Source: Tundrisphaera lichenicola (GTDB taxonomy: Bacteria > Planctomycetota > Planctomycetia > Isosphaerales > Isosphaeraceae). Taken from it: DNA of 64,000 nucleotides. Location of the stretch: positions 806,001 through 870,000 of the forward strand of contig NZ_CP195106.1 of NCBI RefSeq assembly GCF_051175385.1. The letters run 5' to 3'. The position numbers were made by a program, and so were the translations under genes. The notes under the pieces were generated by a model that was not told the DNA's origin, ran no database searches, and was given only the letters and a program-made list of their open reading frames with translations. This document shows positions 18,891 through 27,573 of the stretch, in pieces (positions within the stretch are counted from its first letter, which is position 1; each line of letters starts with the position of its first letter).

Positions 18891-19940
18891 TCAGGGTGGC
18901 GACTCTGGGGCCGGGTCTTCCAGTTCCGGCGGGTCGTCTCGTTCCCCCTCGTAGCGGGTGGGGAGGACCTCGGCCTCGATCCCCCGCTCTCGGAGATATC
19001 GGACGACCACGGATGTGTACCCGTGAGTGACCAGGACCCGGTTCGCCCCGGTCGCCTCGATCGAGCCCAGCAATCCGGGCCAGTCGACGTGGTCCGAGAG
19101 GACGAAGCCTCGGTCCACCGCCTTCCGGCGACGGGTCCCCCGGATGGTCATCCAGCCCGAGGCGATCCCGTACGAGGCCGGGCCGAACTTCCGGGCCCAG
19201 GGCGTCCCCTGCGCCGAGGGGGGGGCGACGACGATCGAGGGGCTCCAGTCCTTCCCCTTGATCGCCGCCCCCGCGTACGAGGTCGGCGGCAGGTCGATCC
19301 CGGATTCGCGATAGGCCCGGGTCAGCTTCTCGACCGCCCCATGCGTGAGGATCGGGCCGATCGAAGGGTCGAGCCCCGAGAGCAGCCGCTGCGACTTCCC
19401 CAGGGCGTAACCCAGGAGGATGCTGGTCTTCCCCGACGACTGGTTCGCCCGCCACCAGGCGTTAACCTCGGCGAAGACCGACTCCTGCGACGGCCACCGA
19501 TAGATCGGCAGGCCGAAGGTCGACTCCGTGACGAACGTGTGGCATCGGATCGCTTCGAACGGCGAGCAGGTCGCGTCGGGCTCGACCTTGTAATCGCCCG
19601 AGACCACCCAGACCTCGCCTCGATATTCCAGCCGAACCTGCGACGACCCCAGGATGTGCCCGGCCGGGTGGAGCGAGACCCGGACGCCCCCCAGGTCGAC
19701 CGACTGACCATAGGGCATCGCGTCGATGATCGCCTCGCGTCCCATCCGGACCTGGAGGACCGCCGCCCCTTCGCTCGAAGTCAGGTAGCGCCCGCAACCC
19801 CAGCAGGCATGGTCGGCATGCGCATGAGTGACGACCGCCCGGGGCACGGGCCGCCAGGGGTCGACGTAGAAATCCCCGACCTCGCAGTAGAGTCCCAGGT
19901 CGGTCACGCGGAGGAGTTCGGTCTGGTTCATGAGCAGCAA
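18891..19940 (-). CDS. Ligase-associated DNA-damage-response exonuclease (metallo-beta-lactamase fold)
   Basis: This is a 349-residue protein of the metallo-beta-lactamase/beta-CASP group. The metal motif THAHADHACWG lies near residue 40, followed by LHPAGHILGSSQVRLEY, the conserved SGDYK (the Asp ligand region), TESTFGLPIY, and a C-terminal LSDHVDWPGLL and VTHGYT. This pattern matches the exonuclease that accompanies an ATP-dependent ligase in a four-gene bacterial repair set. The ligase at 15758 supports the assignment. It starts at 19940 (MLLMNQTELL) or 19931 (MNQTELL); both are possible. The next gene on the same strand, a sugar-isomerase-like protein, ends only 12 bp upstream, so they may be cotranscribed, although a functional link is not evident. 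Confidence 0.92.
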   Translation of the reverse strand: MLLMNQTELLRVTDLGLYCEVGDFYVDPWRPVPRAVVTHAHADHACWGCGRYLTSSEGAAVLQVRMGREAIIDAMPYGQSVDLGGVRVSLHPAGHILGSSQVRLEYRGEVWVVSGDYKVEPDATCSPFEAIRCHTFVTESTFGLPIYRWPSQESVFAEVNAWWRANQSSGKTSILLGYALGKSQRLLSGLDPSIGPILTHGAVEKLTRAYRESGIDLPPTSYAGAAIKGKDWSPSIVVAPPSAQGTPWARKFGPASYGIASGWMTIRGTRRRKAVDRGFVLSDHVDWPGLLGSIEATGANRVLVTHGYTSVVVRYLRERGIEAEVLPTRYEGERDDPPELEDPAPESPP

Positions 19941-19952
19941 GGCTCGCGGTCT

Positions 19953-20738
19953 TCAGGGGCGTTTCGCCTCGGATCGCAAGGATTCGAGGTGGGCAAGACC
20001 CTGCCGGGCGGCATCGAGAGGGTCTGTGGAGCATTCGTCGAGTTCGATGATCCAGTCGACCGGATCTGTCAGGGCCTGGAGGATCCTCGGGAGATTCACC
20101 CGGCCGCGACCGAGCGCCGTCATCGGCTCGCCGTGGACCGCCGGCCCGTCTTTCCAATGAATCGATCCGATTCGCGTCATCAGTTCCGAGAGAACTCTTG
20201 CAGGATCGATGCCGGCCGTTTGCGCCCAGTAGATATCCAGTTGCCAGAAGGTTTCGGGGTGCAACCGCTCGTGGAACAGCCGGATCGGGATCGCTCCGCC
20301 GACCGGCTCGAATTCCCACCAATGATTGTGAAGCCCGAATTGAAGCCCATGATCCCGGGCGAGGGTCCCGGCTTCATTGAAGGCCGAGATCAGCTCATCG
20401 ATCCCCGAGCGCGAATCGAATCGCGGGTCGCGCGGCCAGCCATGCCAGATGATCCTGGAACATCGGCACTCGCTCGCGATCTGGACCCACGAGTCGATGT
20501 TGGCAGGGGTGGGCAGGTCGCCATGAATCGAGACCACGGACAATTCGTGATCTGCCAGGAGTTCGGCGAGGCGTCCCGGAGTCAGGCCCGGCGGCGGAGG
20601 AGCGACCTCGACGGCCGAGAAACCGGCCGCCTTCACCCGTTTCAGTGCCTTGTCGGGGTCCGACGCCAGCTCCTCCCGGATCGTCCAGAGCTGCAAGGCG
20701 ATGGCATGGGGCTGATTCGGATTCGATCGAGGATCCAT
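19953..20738 (-). CDS. Sugar phosphate isomerase/epimerase-like TIM-barrel protein
   Basis: This is a 261-residue xylose-isomerase-like (AP endonuclease 2 superfamily) TIM barrel. Visible landmarks are ALQLWTIREELASDPDKALKRVKAAGFSAVEVA at the N-terminus, LSVVSIHGD, IIWHGWPRD, FGLHNHWWEF (His-x-His-type metal region), FWQLDIYWAQTAG, GSIHWKDGPAV and the terminal ELDEC. These supply the expected Glu/Asp/His metal ligands. No signal peptide is seen, so it is probably cytoplasmic; the substrate (a sugar, inositol or keto acid) cannot be decided. It shares a strand with the exonuclease gene, 12 bp apart. Confidence 0.9.
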   Translation of the reverse strand: MDPRSNPNQPHAIALQLWTIREELASDPDKALKRVKAAGFSAVEVAPPPPGLTPGRLAELLADHELSVVSIHGDLPTPANIDSWVQIASECRCSRIIWHGWPRDPRFDSRSGIDELISAFNEAGTLARDHGLQFGLHNHWWEFEPVGGAIPIRLFHERLHPETFWQLDIYWAQTAGIDPARVLSELMTRIGSIHWKDGPAVHGEPMTALGRGRVNLPRILQALTDPVDWIIELDECSTDPLDAARQGLAHLESLRSEAKRP

Positions 20739-21194
20739 CGAACACCCGCGAGAATCGAAATCGAAGCTGAGTTGGGACGGCGAGATTGAAGGTATCGCCG
20801 ACTCAGGCCGCTCACAATCGCCTTGTCCGTGATCAGCGATTGATGAATCGCGGTGGAGGTCGAGGAAGATCGGTCGGATATCGCCAGGCCCTCCGGAGTG
20901 CTTTCCTGTTCGGGCGACCCGTCCAAGGGTCGAGGCATTGCGGAAGCACAGGATTCCTCGGGCATTCGCTCCCCCGGCGGAGTAGGTTTTGATTGTGGTG
21001 AAGGCTCAGGTCTGTTCGGCTTTGTTAGAATAAGGTGCTGGTGCCGTGCCCCGATTCGGAGATACCCTCGCGAACGAGGGGGGCGTAGACTCTTCGAGGG
21101 TCAAAACACGTCATCACGAGCTAGGATCCCAAAAGCGGCCGTCCGATTGTGAACCCGGGCCGCTGGAATCGCCCAACCCCGCACCGAGGTTCTC
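20739..21194. other. Intergenic region between divergent genes
   Basis: These 456 bp hold the presumed promoters of the isomerase-like gene (minus) and the protease gene (plus). Short frames exist on both strands but show no family features. An inverted repeat, CCTCGCGAACGAGG, lies at about 21067-21080, and a TAGAATAAGG motif at 21026-21035. Confidence 0.4.
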
Positions 21195-21923
21195 ATGTCC
21201 CATGCGGCCCGTTGCCTCGTCGTCATGATCCTGTCTTGCCTCGTCACGAGAGAAGCCCCGGGGGCCGACATCGAGACGCCCGGCCTCCGGGCGACCCAGG
21301 TGACCGTCGCGATCGAGCGGGACGGGTCGCGTCGCCAGTTCCGGGCGACGGTCATGGCCCGGGCCGATGAGACGATGACCTTGCTGACCGCCGCCCACTG
21401 CCTGTCGGCCGAGGACCAGGGCGGGCCGGCCCTGCTGATCCTCGATGGATCCGAGATCGTGGAGGGGACCGTCCTCTCGATCATCCGGAACCCCTCGTAC
21501 CGGGTCCACGACGGCCGGGAGGTCCCCGGGCCCGATAACGCGGTGATCCGCCTCGGATTCGAGGGGAGCAAGCGGCCGGGAGGCCCGGCGTTCCAGGCCA
21601 TCCAGCCCGCGCCCGCGCTCTCGGCCCGATGCTTCCCGGGCCCGGTGGGGCAGACCGTCGCCGTCCGGATGATCGACGGTCGAGGGGTCGAGCACGCGGT
21701 CCGGGCCGGGAATTATTCCAACCCCCGATGGCTGGAGTGGGGGCCCGCCTACAAGCCGATTCCCGGCGATTCCGGGGGCGGGGTCTTCGTCGTCCGGGAA
21801 GGGTCCGATGGGAAGCCCCGGCCGATCCTGATCGGGATCATCGTCGGCCGCGATGACAAGGGCGGGGGGGCCTCCCTGGTCTCGCTCGACCAGCGATGGC
21901 TGTCCGACGCGCTTCCCCGTTAG
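21195..21923 (+). CDS. Secreted trypsin-like serine protease
   Basis: This is a 242-residue exported protein with an N-terminal signal peptide (about 1-24, ending PGA-DIE). It shows the chymotrypsin-fold triad in order: His68 in LLTAAHCL, Asp114 in PDNAVIRL, and Ser193 in GDSGGGVFVV. The spacing and length fit a minimal S1 catalytic domain without added domains. The S1 pocket residue six before the catalytic Ser is not the Asp of trypsin, so cleavage after basic residues is not implied. The gene's stop overlaps the stop of the convergent Nudix gene by 4 bp. Confidence 0.88.
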   Translation: MSHAARCLVVMILSCLVTREAPGADIETPGLRATQVTVAIERDGSRRQFRATVMARADETMTLLTAAHCLSAEDQGGPALLILDGSEIVEGTVLSIIRNPSYRVHDGREVPGPDNAVIRLGFEGSKRPGGPAFQAIQPAPALSARCFPGPVGQTVAVRMIDGRGVEHAVRAGNYSNPRWLEWGPAYKPIPGDSGGGVFVVREGSDGKPRPILIGIIVGRDDKGGGASLVSLDQRWLSDALPR

Positions 21924-22465
21924 GGGGCCACCACGTTGTTACTCCGGAGTCGGTCGCAGAGCAGGAGGGCCAGGATCGTCTTGGCGTCCTCGATCTGACC
22001 GTCCCGGACGAGGGTCATGGCCTCGTCCCAGCGGACGACGACCGTCTCCATCTTCTCGTCGGGCTGATGGTCGGTCGGGCCGGGTTGCAAGTCCTCGCAG
22101 AGGTAGAGGTACATCCGCTCGTTCATCACTCCGGGCGAGACGTACCATTCGGCGATCCGGGTGATCGAGCCGGCCCGGTAGCCGGTCTCCTCGGCCAGTT
22201 CCCGGCCGGCGGTCGAGTCGGGGGTCTCCCCCTCGTCGATCGTCCCGGCGGGGATCTCCAGGAGGGTCCGGCCCACGGCGTACCGGAAGTTCCGGATCAG
22301 GCAGACATGGTCATGGTCGACCATCGGCATCAGCGCGACGGCCCCCCGGTGGACCACGACCTCGCGGTCGGCGACCGTCCCGTCGGACAGCCGGACCGGC
22401 TGCAAGGCCAGGTCGATCTTGCGACCTCGGAAGATCACGCGACGCTCGTCCATCGGCTCGTCCAC
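21920..22465 (-). CDS. Nudix hydrolase, ADP-ribose pyrophosphatase-like
   Basis: This is a 181-residue cytoplasmic enzyme. The Nudix box is complete: Gly74 and Glu80, then Arg88-Glu89 and Glu92-Glu93 followed by Gly95 (within GTIDEGETPDSTAGRELAEETG). The preceding LIRNFRYAVGRTLLEIPAG is typical of ADP-sugar pyrophosphatases, where E..AG defines the group. Hydrolysis of ADP-ribose or a similar ADP-sugar to AMP plus sugar phosphate is the likely reaction. ATG 22465 gives MDEPMDERRVIFRGRKIDL, a normal N-terminus. The 3' ends of this gene and the protease gene overlap by 4 bp. Confidence 0.93.
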   Translation of the reverse strand: MDEPMDERRVIFRGRKIDLALQPVRLSDGTVADREVVVHRGAVALMPMVDHDHVCLIRNFRYAVGRTLLEIPAGTIDEGETPDSTAGRELAEETGYRAGSITRIAEWYVSPGVMNERMYLYLCEDLQPGPTDHQPDEKMETVVVRWDEAMTLVRDGQIEDAKTILALLLCDRLRSNNVVAP

Positions 22466-22499
22466 GGGCCGGCTCTCCTCGATTGGTGCGACCGGGCGT

Positions 22500-22735
22500 C
22501 GTGCCAGGTCTGTCGATAGTCTGGCCGGGAAGAGGCCAGCCGGTCCAGGGCCTCGATCAAGATCGGCTCCTCGGCGACGAGGCCGAGGCGGGCAAGCCCC
22601 TCACTCGCAGGCAACGCCTTCGGCGATCGTGCGGATTCGCGAGGGGACCTCCAAGGCGGCCCAGGATGCTCGATCGAGCTTGGGCCGATCTTCGGGTTCG
22701 ACGAGGCGGAATATGTTGGATGATATCGTGTGGAT
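22500..22735 (-). pseudogene. Possible frameshifted remnant upstream of the Nudix gene
   Basis: On the minus strand one frame reads IFRLVEPEDRPKLDRASWAALEV then SRIRTIAEGVACE before a stop. A second frame then continues GLARLGLVAEEPILIEALDRLASSRPDYRQTW. Both stretches look more protein-like (acidic, Leu-rich helices) than neighbouring frames, and joining them needs a single frameshift. I do not recognise the family. It could be chance in GC-rich DNA. Confidence 0.25.
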
Positions 22736-22851
22736 TTGTTGTCTAAGAATTTTATTGCATTACTTTTACGACGATGCTATGGTTCGATGATCTACCCTCT
22801 CAAGCGTCTCAATGCTCGTATTATCGACCGGCACATGCGGAGTTTTTCTCC

Positions 22852-23052
22852 ATGCGGAACTGCGCCCCGAACTCCGTGACTCGACGCTCGCTGATCCTCT
22901 CGGTATCGGCCTTTCTTTGCCTCGGCCCGGTCGGCTGCGGAGATTCCGCTCCCGCGACGGGCACCCGGAGCGAGGTCGCACCCGAGACGAAGCAGGCTAA
23001 CGAGAGCATGGAGAATTTCATGAAAACCCAGAAGAAAAAGAAGGGACGCTGA
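22852..23052 (+). CDS. Small lipoprotein paired with DUF1559 (locus 2)
   Basis: This is a predicted lipoprotein of 66 residues. ATG 22852 (MRNCAPNSVTRRSLILSV) is chosen because it places the twin-basic n-region directly before the hydrophobic core SLILSVSAFLCLGPVGC, with lipobox LGPVGC. The mature peptide is short, acidic to neutral (SEVAPETKQANESMENF), and ends in a strongly basic KTQKKKKGR. The frame is open to 22774, but that would bury the signal. The downstream gene, 231 bp away on the same strand, is a DUF1559 protein. Confidence 0.72.
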   Translation: MRNCAPNSVTRRSLILSVSAFLCLGPVGCGDSAPATGTRSEVAPETKQANESMENFMKTQKKKKGR

Positions 23053-23283
23053 GCCTGGTCGGTCGCAAAGATCGCTAATGACCGAGTGCAGCGAAATCGC
23101 TCCTGTTAGTTCGTTTGGGCGAGTGGATTTACGGCGGGGGCAGCTGAGGTTCCCCGACGGACGCCCGTCTGGTTAATCGTGTCAAGAGGGCTCCGCGGGG
23201 CCCTCGGTGGTTGACCGCGCGCCTTCGTGGGCCCGCGGTTCTGCTCCCTTTGTCTTCAGTTCAATTCCCGAAACGAGGCCTCA

Positions 23284-24327
23284 TTGAGAAATTCTACCAA
23301 GCGTGGGTTCACCCTGATCGAGTTACTGGTCGTGATCGCAATCATCGCGGTCCTGATCGCGCTGCTACTTCCGGCGGTGCAGGCGGCCCGCGAGGCGGCC
23401 CGTCGGTCGCAATGCATCAATAATCTGAAGCAAATCGGCATCGGGTTGCATAATTATCACACGGCGGTGAACTCGTTCCCCCTCGGAGCATCGCTGGGGC
23501 CGACCTCGCCCGGCAATATCCAGGACTGGGCCGGCTGGAGCGCCCAGGGGATGCTGCTCGGGTACATGGAGCAGACGGCGATCTATAACGCGGCCAACTT
23601 CAGCTGGGCGCCGGAATGGTCGGGGAACATCGCCTTCGCGATCAATTCGACGTCGACTCAGACCATCATCAACAGCTTCCTCTGCCCGTCCGATGGCAAC
23701 GCCGGAAAGGCCGGGTTCTTCAATAGCTATGCCGCGAGCCAGGGGACGACGACCTGGGGCTACCCCGGTGGCGACACCAATAAGCGGAAGAGCACCGGCA
23801 CTTTCGCTTATCAGAACAGCTATTCGATCGCCGAGATGACCGATGGGACCTCGAATACTATCGCGTACTCCGAGTTCGTCGTGAACAACCCGCTCGACAA
23901 GACGCCCGGGCGTTCGACCCAGGCCGGCGGGCTCCAGGCGGCCAACCGGCTCGACGTCAATGCCGCCGGGCTGGCGTTGCTCCAGTCGGACATCGCCGCC
24001 TGCACGACTGCATTCCAGACGGGCGGCCAGAGGGGCAACGGCCCGGGTACGACCTGGGCGACCGGTGCCATGGGGTACACCATGTTCAACACGGTCATCC
24101 CCCCCAACGGCGGCGGCCAGATCAAGTGGAGCGCCTGCCGGAACGGCTGCTGCCCCCAGGCTCAGCACGCCGACTACGTGCTCGCCACCAGCCGGCACTC
24201 GGGCGGCGTCAACACGCTCATGGCCGATGGAAGCGTGAAGTTCATCAAGAACACCATCTCCTATCCGACTTGGTGGGCCCTGGGCACCCGGGCCGGCGAA
24301 GAGGTCATCTCGGCCGACGCCTACTGA
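23284..24327 (+). CDS. DUF1559 pseudopilin-like protein (locus 2 of 4)
   Basis: This is a 347-residue protein with the prepilin motif G|FTLIELLVVIAIIAVLIAL and the DUF1559 core AVQAAREAARRSQCINNLKQIGIGLHNYH. The C-terminal block HSGGVNTLMADGSVKFIKNT is present, followed by the common ending EEVISADAY. The start is probably TTG 23284 (LRNSTKRGFTL), placing ten residues before the cleavage glycine and following an ACGAGG ribosome-binding-like sequence; ATG 23227 would give an unusually long Cys-containing leader. It is expected to be exported as a pseudopilin-like, possibly surface, protein. A large hairpin lies after the stop. Confidence 0.93.
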   Translation: MRNSTKRGFTLIELLVVIAIIAVLIALLLPAVQAAREAARRSQCINNLKQIGIGLHNYHTAVNSFPLGASLGPTSPGNIQDWAGWSAQGMLLGYMEQTAIYNAANFSWAPEWSGNIAFAINSTSTQTIINSFLCPSDGNAGKAGFFNSYAASQGTTTWGYPGGDTNKRKSTGTFAYQNSYSIAEMTDGTSNTIAYSEFVVNNPLDKTPGRSTQAGGLQAANRLDVNAAGLALLQSDIAACTTAFQTGGQRGNGPGTTWATGAMGYTMFNTVIPPNGGGQIKWSACRNGCCPQAQHADYVLATSRHSGGVNTLMADGSVKFIKNTISYPTWWALGTRAGEEVISADAY

Positions 24328-24354
24328 TCGGGCCGATAACAGCCGGACGATGCA

Positions 24355-24393
24355 ATTCGGGGCACCCTCCGGCAATCGGCGGGAGCCCCGAAT
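24355..24393. terminator. Hairpin between convergent DUF1559 and ilvE genes
   Basis: ATTCGGGGC at 24355-24363 pairs perfectly with GCCCCGAAT at 24385-24393, and the interior (CCCTCCG / CGGCGGG) can pair with one mismatch. It is centred between two convergent stops (24327 and 24419), so a bidirectional terminator is likely. No long T-run is present on either side. Confidence 0.55.
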
Positions 24394-24418
24394 GCGTATC
24401 CGGCTCGGCCTTCGAGAC

Positions 24419-25282
24419 TCACTCCCCCTCGCGGACCAGCCTGTGGAAGCGGGCGAGGAGATCGCGGGTGATCGGGCCGGGCTTGCCGTCGCCGATCGGT
24501 CGGCCGTCGCACTCGACCACGGGGATCACCTCGGCGGCGGTCCCGGTCAGGAAGCACTCGTCGGCGGTGTAGACGTCGTGCCGGTCCATCGTCCGCTCGA
24601 CGACAGCGATCCCGGCCCCTCGGGCCAGCTCGATGACGGCCTCGCGGGTGATCCCTTCCAGGATCCCGGCGTCGACCGACGGGGTGATCAGCTCTCGCTT
24701 CTTGACGATGAAGATGTTGTCGCCGGTGCACTCGGCGACCTCGCCCTTGTGGTTCAGCATCAGGGCTTCGAGGCAGCCGGCGTTGGTCCCCTCGATCTTG
24801 GCGAGGATCGAGTTCAGGTAGTTCAGCGACTTGACCCGAGGGTTGAGCGCGGCCGGGTGATTCCGCATCGTACCGGCGGTGATGATCTTCAGGCCGTGCT
24901 CGTAGAGCTCGGCGGGATACAGGCTGATCGAGTCGGTGATGATGATCACCTGGGGATCGGTCGTCCGGCGGGGGTCGAGGCCGAGGCTTCCGGCCCCCCG
25001 GGTGACGATCAGCCGGATGTAGGCATCGACCAGTTTATTCGCGGCCAGCGTGTCCAGGACGGCCTGGGCCATCTCGGTCTTGCTGATCGGGATTTGCAGG
25101 TGGATGGCTCGGGCCGAGTCGTAGAGGCGGTCCACGTGGGCTTCGAGCCGGAAAACCCGTCCGGCGTAGGAACGAATCCCTTCGAAGATCCCGTCGCCGT
25201 AGAGCAACCCGTGATCAAAAACGCTAATTTTGGCGTCAGCTTTTTCGTAAAGCTTGCCGCCGATGTAGACCTTGGGGCTCAT
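24419..25282 (-). CDS. ilvE: Branched-chain amino acid aminotransferase
   Basis: This is a 287-residue PLP enzyme of fold class IV that transfers the amino group between glutamate and the 2-oxo acids of Leu, Ile and Val, the last step of their synthesis. Landmarks are ISVFDHGLLYGDGIFEGIRSY, the Arg-containing IRLIVTRGAGSLGLDP, the PLP-binding Lys151 in LNPRVKSLNYLN, GEVAECTGDNIFIVK, and the terminal phosphate-binding CFLTGTAAEVIPV. Length and motif order match bacterial IlvE; D-amino-acid or aminodeoxychorismate transaminases share the fold, but the pattern favours IlvE. It is the last gene of a same-strand run lysS, LolC-type permease, lolD, ilvE. Confidence 0.93.
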   Translation of the reverse strand: MSPKVYIGGKLYEKADAKISVFDHGLLYGDGIFEGIRSYAGRVFRLEAHVDRLYDSARAIHLQIPISKTEMAQAVLDTLAANKLVDAYIRLIVTRGAGSLGLDPRRTTDPQVIIITDSISLYPAELYEHGLKIITAGTMRNHPAALNPRVKSLNYLNSILAKIEGTNAGCLEALMLNHKGEVAECTGDNIFIVKKRELITPSVDAGILEGITREAVIELARGAGIAVVERTMDRHDVYTADECFLTGTAAEVIPVVECDGRPIGDGKPGPITRDLLARFHRLVREGE

Positions 25283-25337
25283 CCGAGGAAACTCCTGGCC
25301 ACCCAGGGTCGACGAAGGCCCCCAGCCCTGCCGACGA

Positions 25338-26051
25338 TCAGGCCAGGACGGGGGCCCACTCCTCGATTCGCCCTTCCGCGAGCCGAACGACCCGGTCGGC
25401 CTGGTGGGCGATCTGGAGGTCGTGGGTGACCAGCATCATAGTCAGCCCACGCTCCCGGTTCAAGTCGCGGAGTAGTTCCAGGACTCCTTGTCCGGTGGAT
25501 GCGTCGAGATTTCCCGTCGGCTCGTCGGCCAGGAGGATCTCCGGGCCGCCGGCCAGGGCCCGGGCGATCGCGGCCCGCTGCATCTCGCCGCCGGAGAGTT
25601 CCGAGGGGCGATGATCGAGCCGGTGGCCCAGGCCGACCCGCTCCAGGAGGGCGGTCGCCTCGGATCGGACCCGCTTGCGGATCGACCAGTACGAGAGGAC
25701 CCCGTGGCGGATCAGGTGCGGGAGCATCACGTTCTCCAGCGCCGTCAACTCCGGGAGGAGGTGGTAGAACTGAAAAATAAAGCCGAAGGTCCGGTTCCGC
25801 AGTTCGTCGCGCTGCTTCTCGGGGCCGTCATCGATCCGGTTTCCGTCGAGCCAGACCGAGCCCTCGTCGGGGGTGTCGAGCAACCCCAGGACGTGGAGGA
25901 GGGTGCTCTTGCCCGACCCGCTGGAGCCGATCACGGCCACCAGCTCGCCCCGCTCGATCTCGAAGTCGACCCCTCGGAGGACCGGGACCTCGTTCCGCCC
26001 CTTCCGATAACCTTTCGCAAGCCCGTTCGCCGACAGGTGGATCGCCATCAT
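25338..26051 (-). CDS. lolD: LolD-type ABC transporter ATP-binding protein
   Basis: This is a 237-residue ATPase with Walker A GSSGSGKST (residues 42-50), Q-loop FIFQFYHLLPELTALENVMLP, signature LSGGEMQRAAIARAL, Walker B ILLADEPTGNLD, and the H-loop in LVTHD. The MacB/LolD group is indicated by the FYHLLPEL Q-loop and DEPTGNLD. With the FtsX-like permease directly upstream on the same strand, it should drive release of lipoproteins from the cytoplasmic membrane toward the outer membrane. It is separated from the permease by 87 bp that contain a palindromic repeat. MMAIHLSANG at 26051 is a reasonable start, with MAIHLSANG three bases on. Confidence 0.9.
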   Translation of the reverse strand: MMAIHLSANGLAKGYRKGRNEVPVLRGVDFEIERGELVAVIGSSGSGKSTLLHVLGLLDTPDEGSVWLDGNRIDDGPEKQRDELRNRTFGFIFQFYHLLPELTALENVMLPHLIRHGVLSYWSIRKRVRSEATALLERVGLGHRLDHRPSELSGGEMQRAAIARALAGGPEILLADEPTGNLDASTGQGVLELLRDLNRERGLTMMLVTHDLQIAHQADRVVRLAEGRIEEWAPVLA

Positions 26052-26078
26052 GCACCTCCGTGTGGGGGGCCTTCCCCA

Positions 26079-26131
26079 TAGGGCTGGCCCTGCCGATGTC
26101 CGTGACGCGGCAGGGCTCGCCCTGCCCTACG
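26079..26131. repeat. Palindromic repeat, copy A
   Basis: This copy begins TAGGGCTGGCCCTGCC and ends GGCAGGGCTCGCCCTGCCCTA, with the arms inverted around a short spacer. It lies in the gap between the permease and ATPase genes. The same arms recur at 27574-27669 and 52700-52747. The left arm lacks five bases compared with copy B. Confidence 0.75.
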
Positions 26132-26138
26132 TTTGAAT

Positions 26139-27533
26139 TCACTCGAACCGCAGGGCCTGGACCGGCCGGAGTCGGGCCGCTCGCTGGGCGGGCCAGACGC
26201 TGGCGGCGACGGCGATGAACAGGGCTCCCCCCACGATCCAGGCGACCGTCGAGGGCTGGACCAGCGTGGGGATCTTGTCGAAGTAGTAGATCGCGTCGTC
26301 GAAGACCTTGCGCCCGGTCAGGATGCTCAGGCCCTTCTCGATCTCGTTGATGTAGTGGACGAACATCAGGCCGGCGACCATCCCCACGCCGCTGCCGACC
26401 ATCCCGAGCGCCAGGCCATAGCCCAGGAAGATCCCCCGGACGCCCGCCGTCGAGGCCCCCAGCGCCTTCAGCACGCCGATGTCGCGGGTCTTCTCCACCA
26501 CGATCATCGAGAAGATCGCCAGGATGCCGAACCCGGCCACCGCGATGATGAAGAACAGGAGGATATTCAGGATCGACTGCTCGACCGCGACCGCCGCCAG
26601 GAGCGGCCCCTGCTTCTTCTCCCAGGTGGAGACCATGAAGTAGCCGCCCGGCTTGAGTTCCTCCAGCGCCCCCTCGATCTTCATCGCCAGGGCATCCAGG
26701 TCGACGCCGTCTCGGACCTTGATCTGGACCTGATTGACCGCACCATTCCCCTCCCCGTCGCCCAGGAGTCGCATCCGCTGCAACTGTTCGAGCGGCATGT
26801 AGACGTGGTTCGAGTCGTACTCGCTCATCCCGCTCTTGAAGTAGCCCACCACCAGGGCATCATCGTACGTGACCTTGGGCCGGTCGCCCGCCTGGGGGAA
26901 GACCAGGCCGATCCGGGCCCCCGGCGGGGCGAGGCAGAAGTCCTTGCCGTTGATGTGGGCGTGGGCGATGGCGTAGCCGACGATCGCCCCGGTCTCGGCC
27001 GACTGCTCCTGGACACGTTCCGCCAGCGCCTGCCGGAGGATCGGGTCTTCTTCTTCCTGGAGCATCTGCCCGGCCGGGTTGTTCAGCTTGACCCACTGGG
27101 GGACCTTGAACGAGGGGGGGATCTTCTTCCCCTTGGCGTCGAAGAGGAATTCGGCGAAGTCGCCGGTCTTGGCCCGCTCGGTCGGCTTGATCCCGATGAG
27201 CTGGATCGGCCGGGTTATCGGATGGCCGTTGAAGGTCCACTTCATCATGGCGATGGTTTCCATGGTCGGGGCCATTGCCACGACCTCGTCGCCCGCCACG
27301 GCCTCGATCCGGGCCATCACCTCGTCGGAGTTCCGGAAGCCGTCGAAGTCGCGCGACTCGACGATGACGTCGGCCAGGACCCCGTGGAGCCGGTCGCGCA
27401 TCTTCTCGGAGAACCCGGCCATGACCGAGTTCACCACGATCATCGTGGCCACGCCCAGCATCACGCTGATCACGCTGGCCAACGCGATGTATCGGGTCTT
27501 CAGGTACCGCCAGCAGAGCAGATACTTGTACAT
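26139..27533 (-). CDS. LolC/E-type ABC transporter permease (FtsX domain)
   Basis: This is a 464-residue permease. The N-terminus MYKYLLCWRYLKTRYIALASVISVMLGVATMIVVNSVMAGF is the first LolC/E-type membrane segment after a short cytoplasmic n-region, followed by a large periplasmic domain (about 45-300). Three further helices form the FtsX core near the C-terminus (LNILLFFIIAVAGFGILAIFSMIVVEKTRDIGVLKALG, IFLGYGLALGMVGSGVGMVAGL and TVAWIVGGALFIAVAASVWPAQRAARLRP). The four-helix layout and KTRDIGVLKALGAS motif fit LolC/E. Only one permease gene is present, so a homodimer with the LolD ATPase is likely. The lysine-tRNA ligase gene is directly upstream. Confidence 0.9.
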   Translation of the reverse strand: MYKYLLCWRYLKTRYIALASVISVMLGVATMIVVNSVMAGFSEKMRDRLHGVLADVIVESRDFDGFRNSDEVMARIEAVAGDEVVAMAPTMETIAMMKWTFNGHPITRPIQLIGIKPTERAKTGDFAEFLFDAKGKKIPPSFKVPQWVKLNNPAGQMLQEEEDPILRQALAERVQEQSAETGAIVGYAIAHAHINGKDFCLAPPGARIGLVFPQAGDRPKVTYDDALVVGYFKSGMSEYDSNHVYMPLEQLQRMRLLGDGEGNGAVNQVQIKVRDGVDLDALAMKIEGALEELKPGGYFMVSTWEKKQGPLLAAVAVEQSILNILLFFIIAVAGFGILAIFSMIVVEKTRDIGVLKALGASTAGVRGIFLGYGLALGMVGSGVGMVAGLMFVHYINEIEKGLSILTGRKVFDDAIYYFDKIPTLVQPSTVAWIVGGALFIAVAASVWPAQRAARLRPVQALRFE

Positions 27534-27573
27534 GACGGCTCCATCCGTGGAACTCGGTCTCGGTCCGTTTCTG

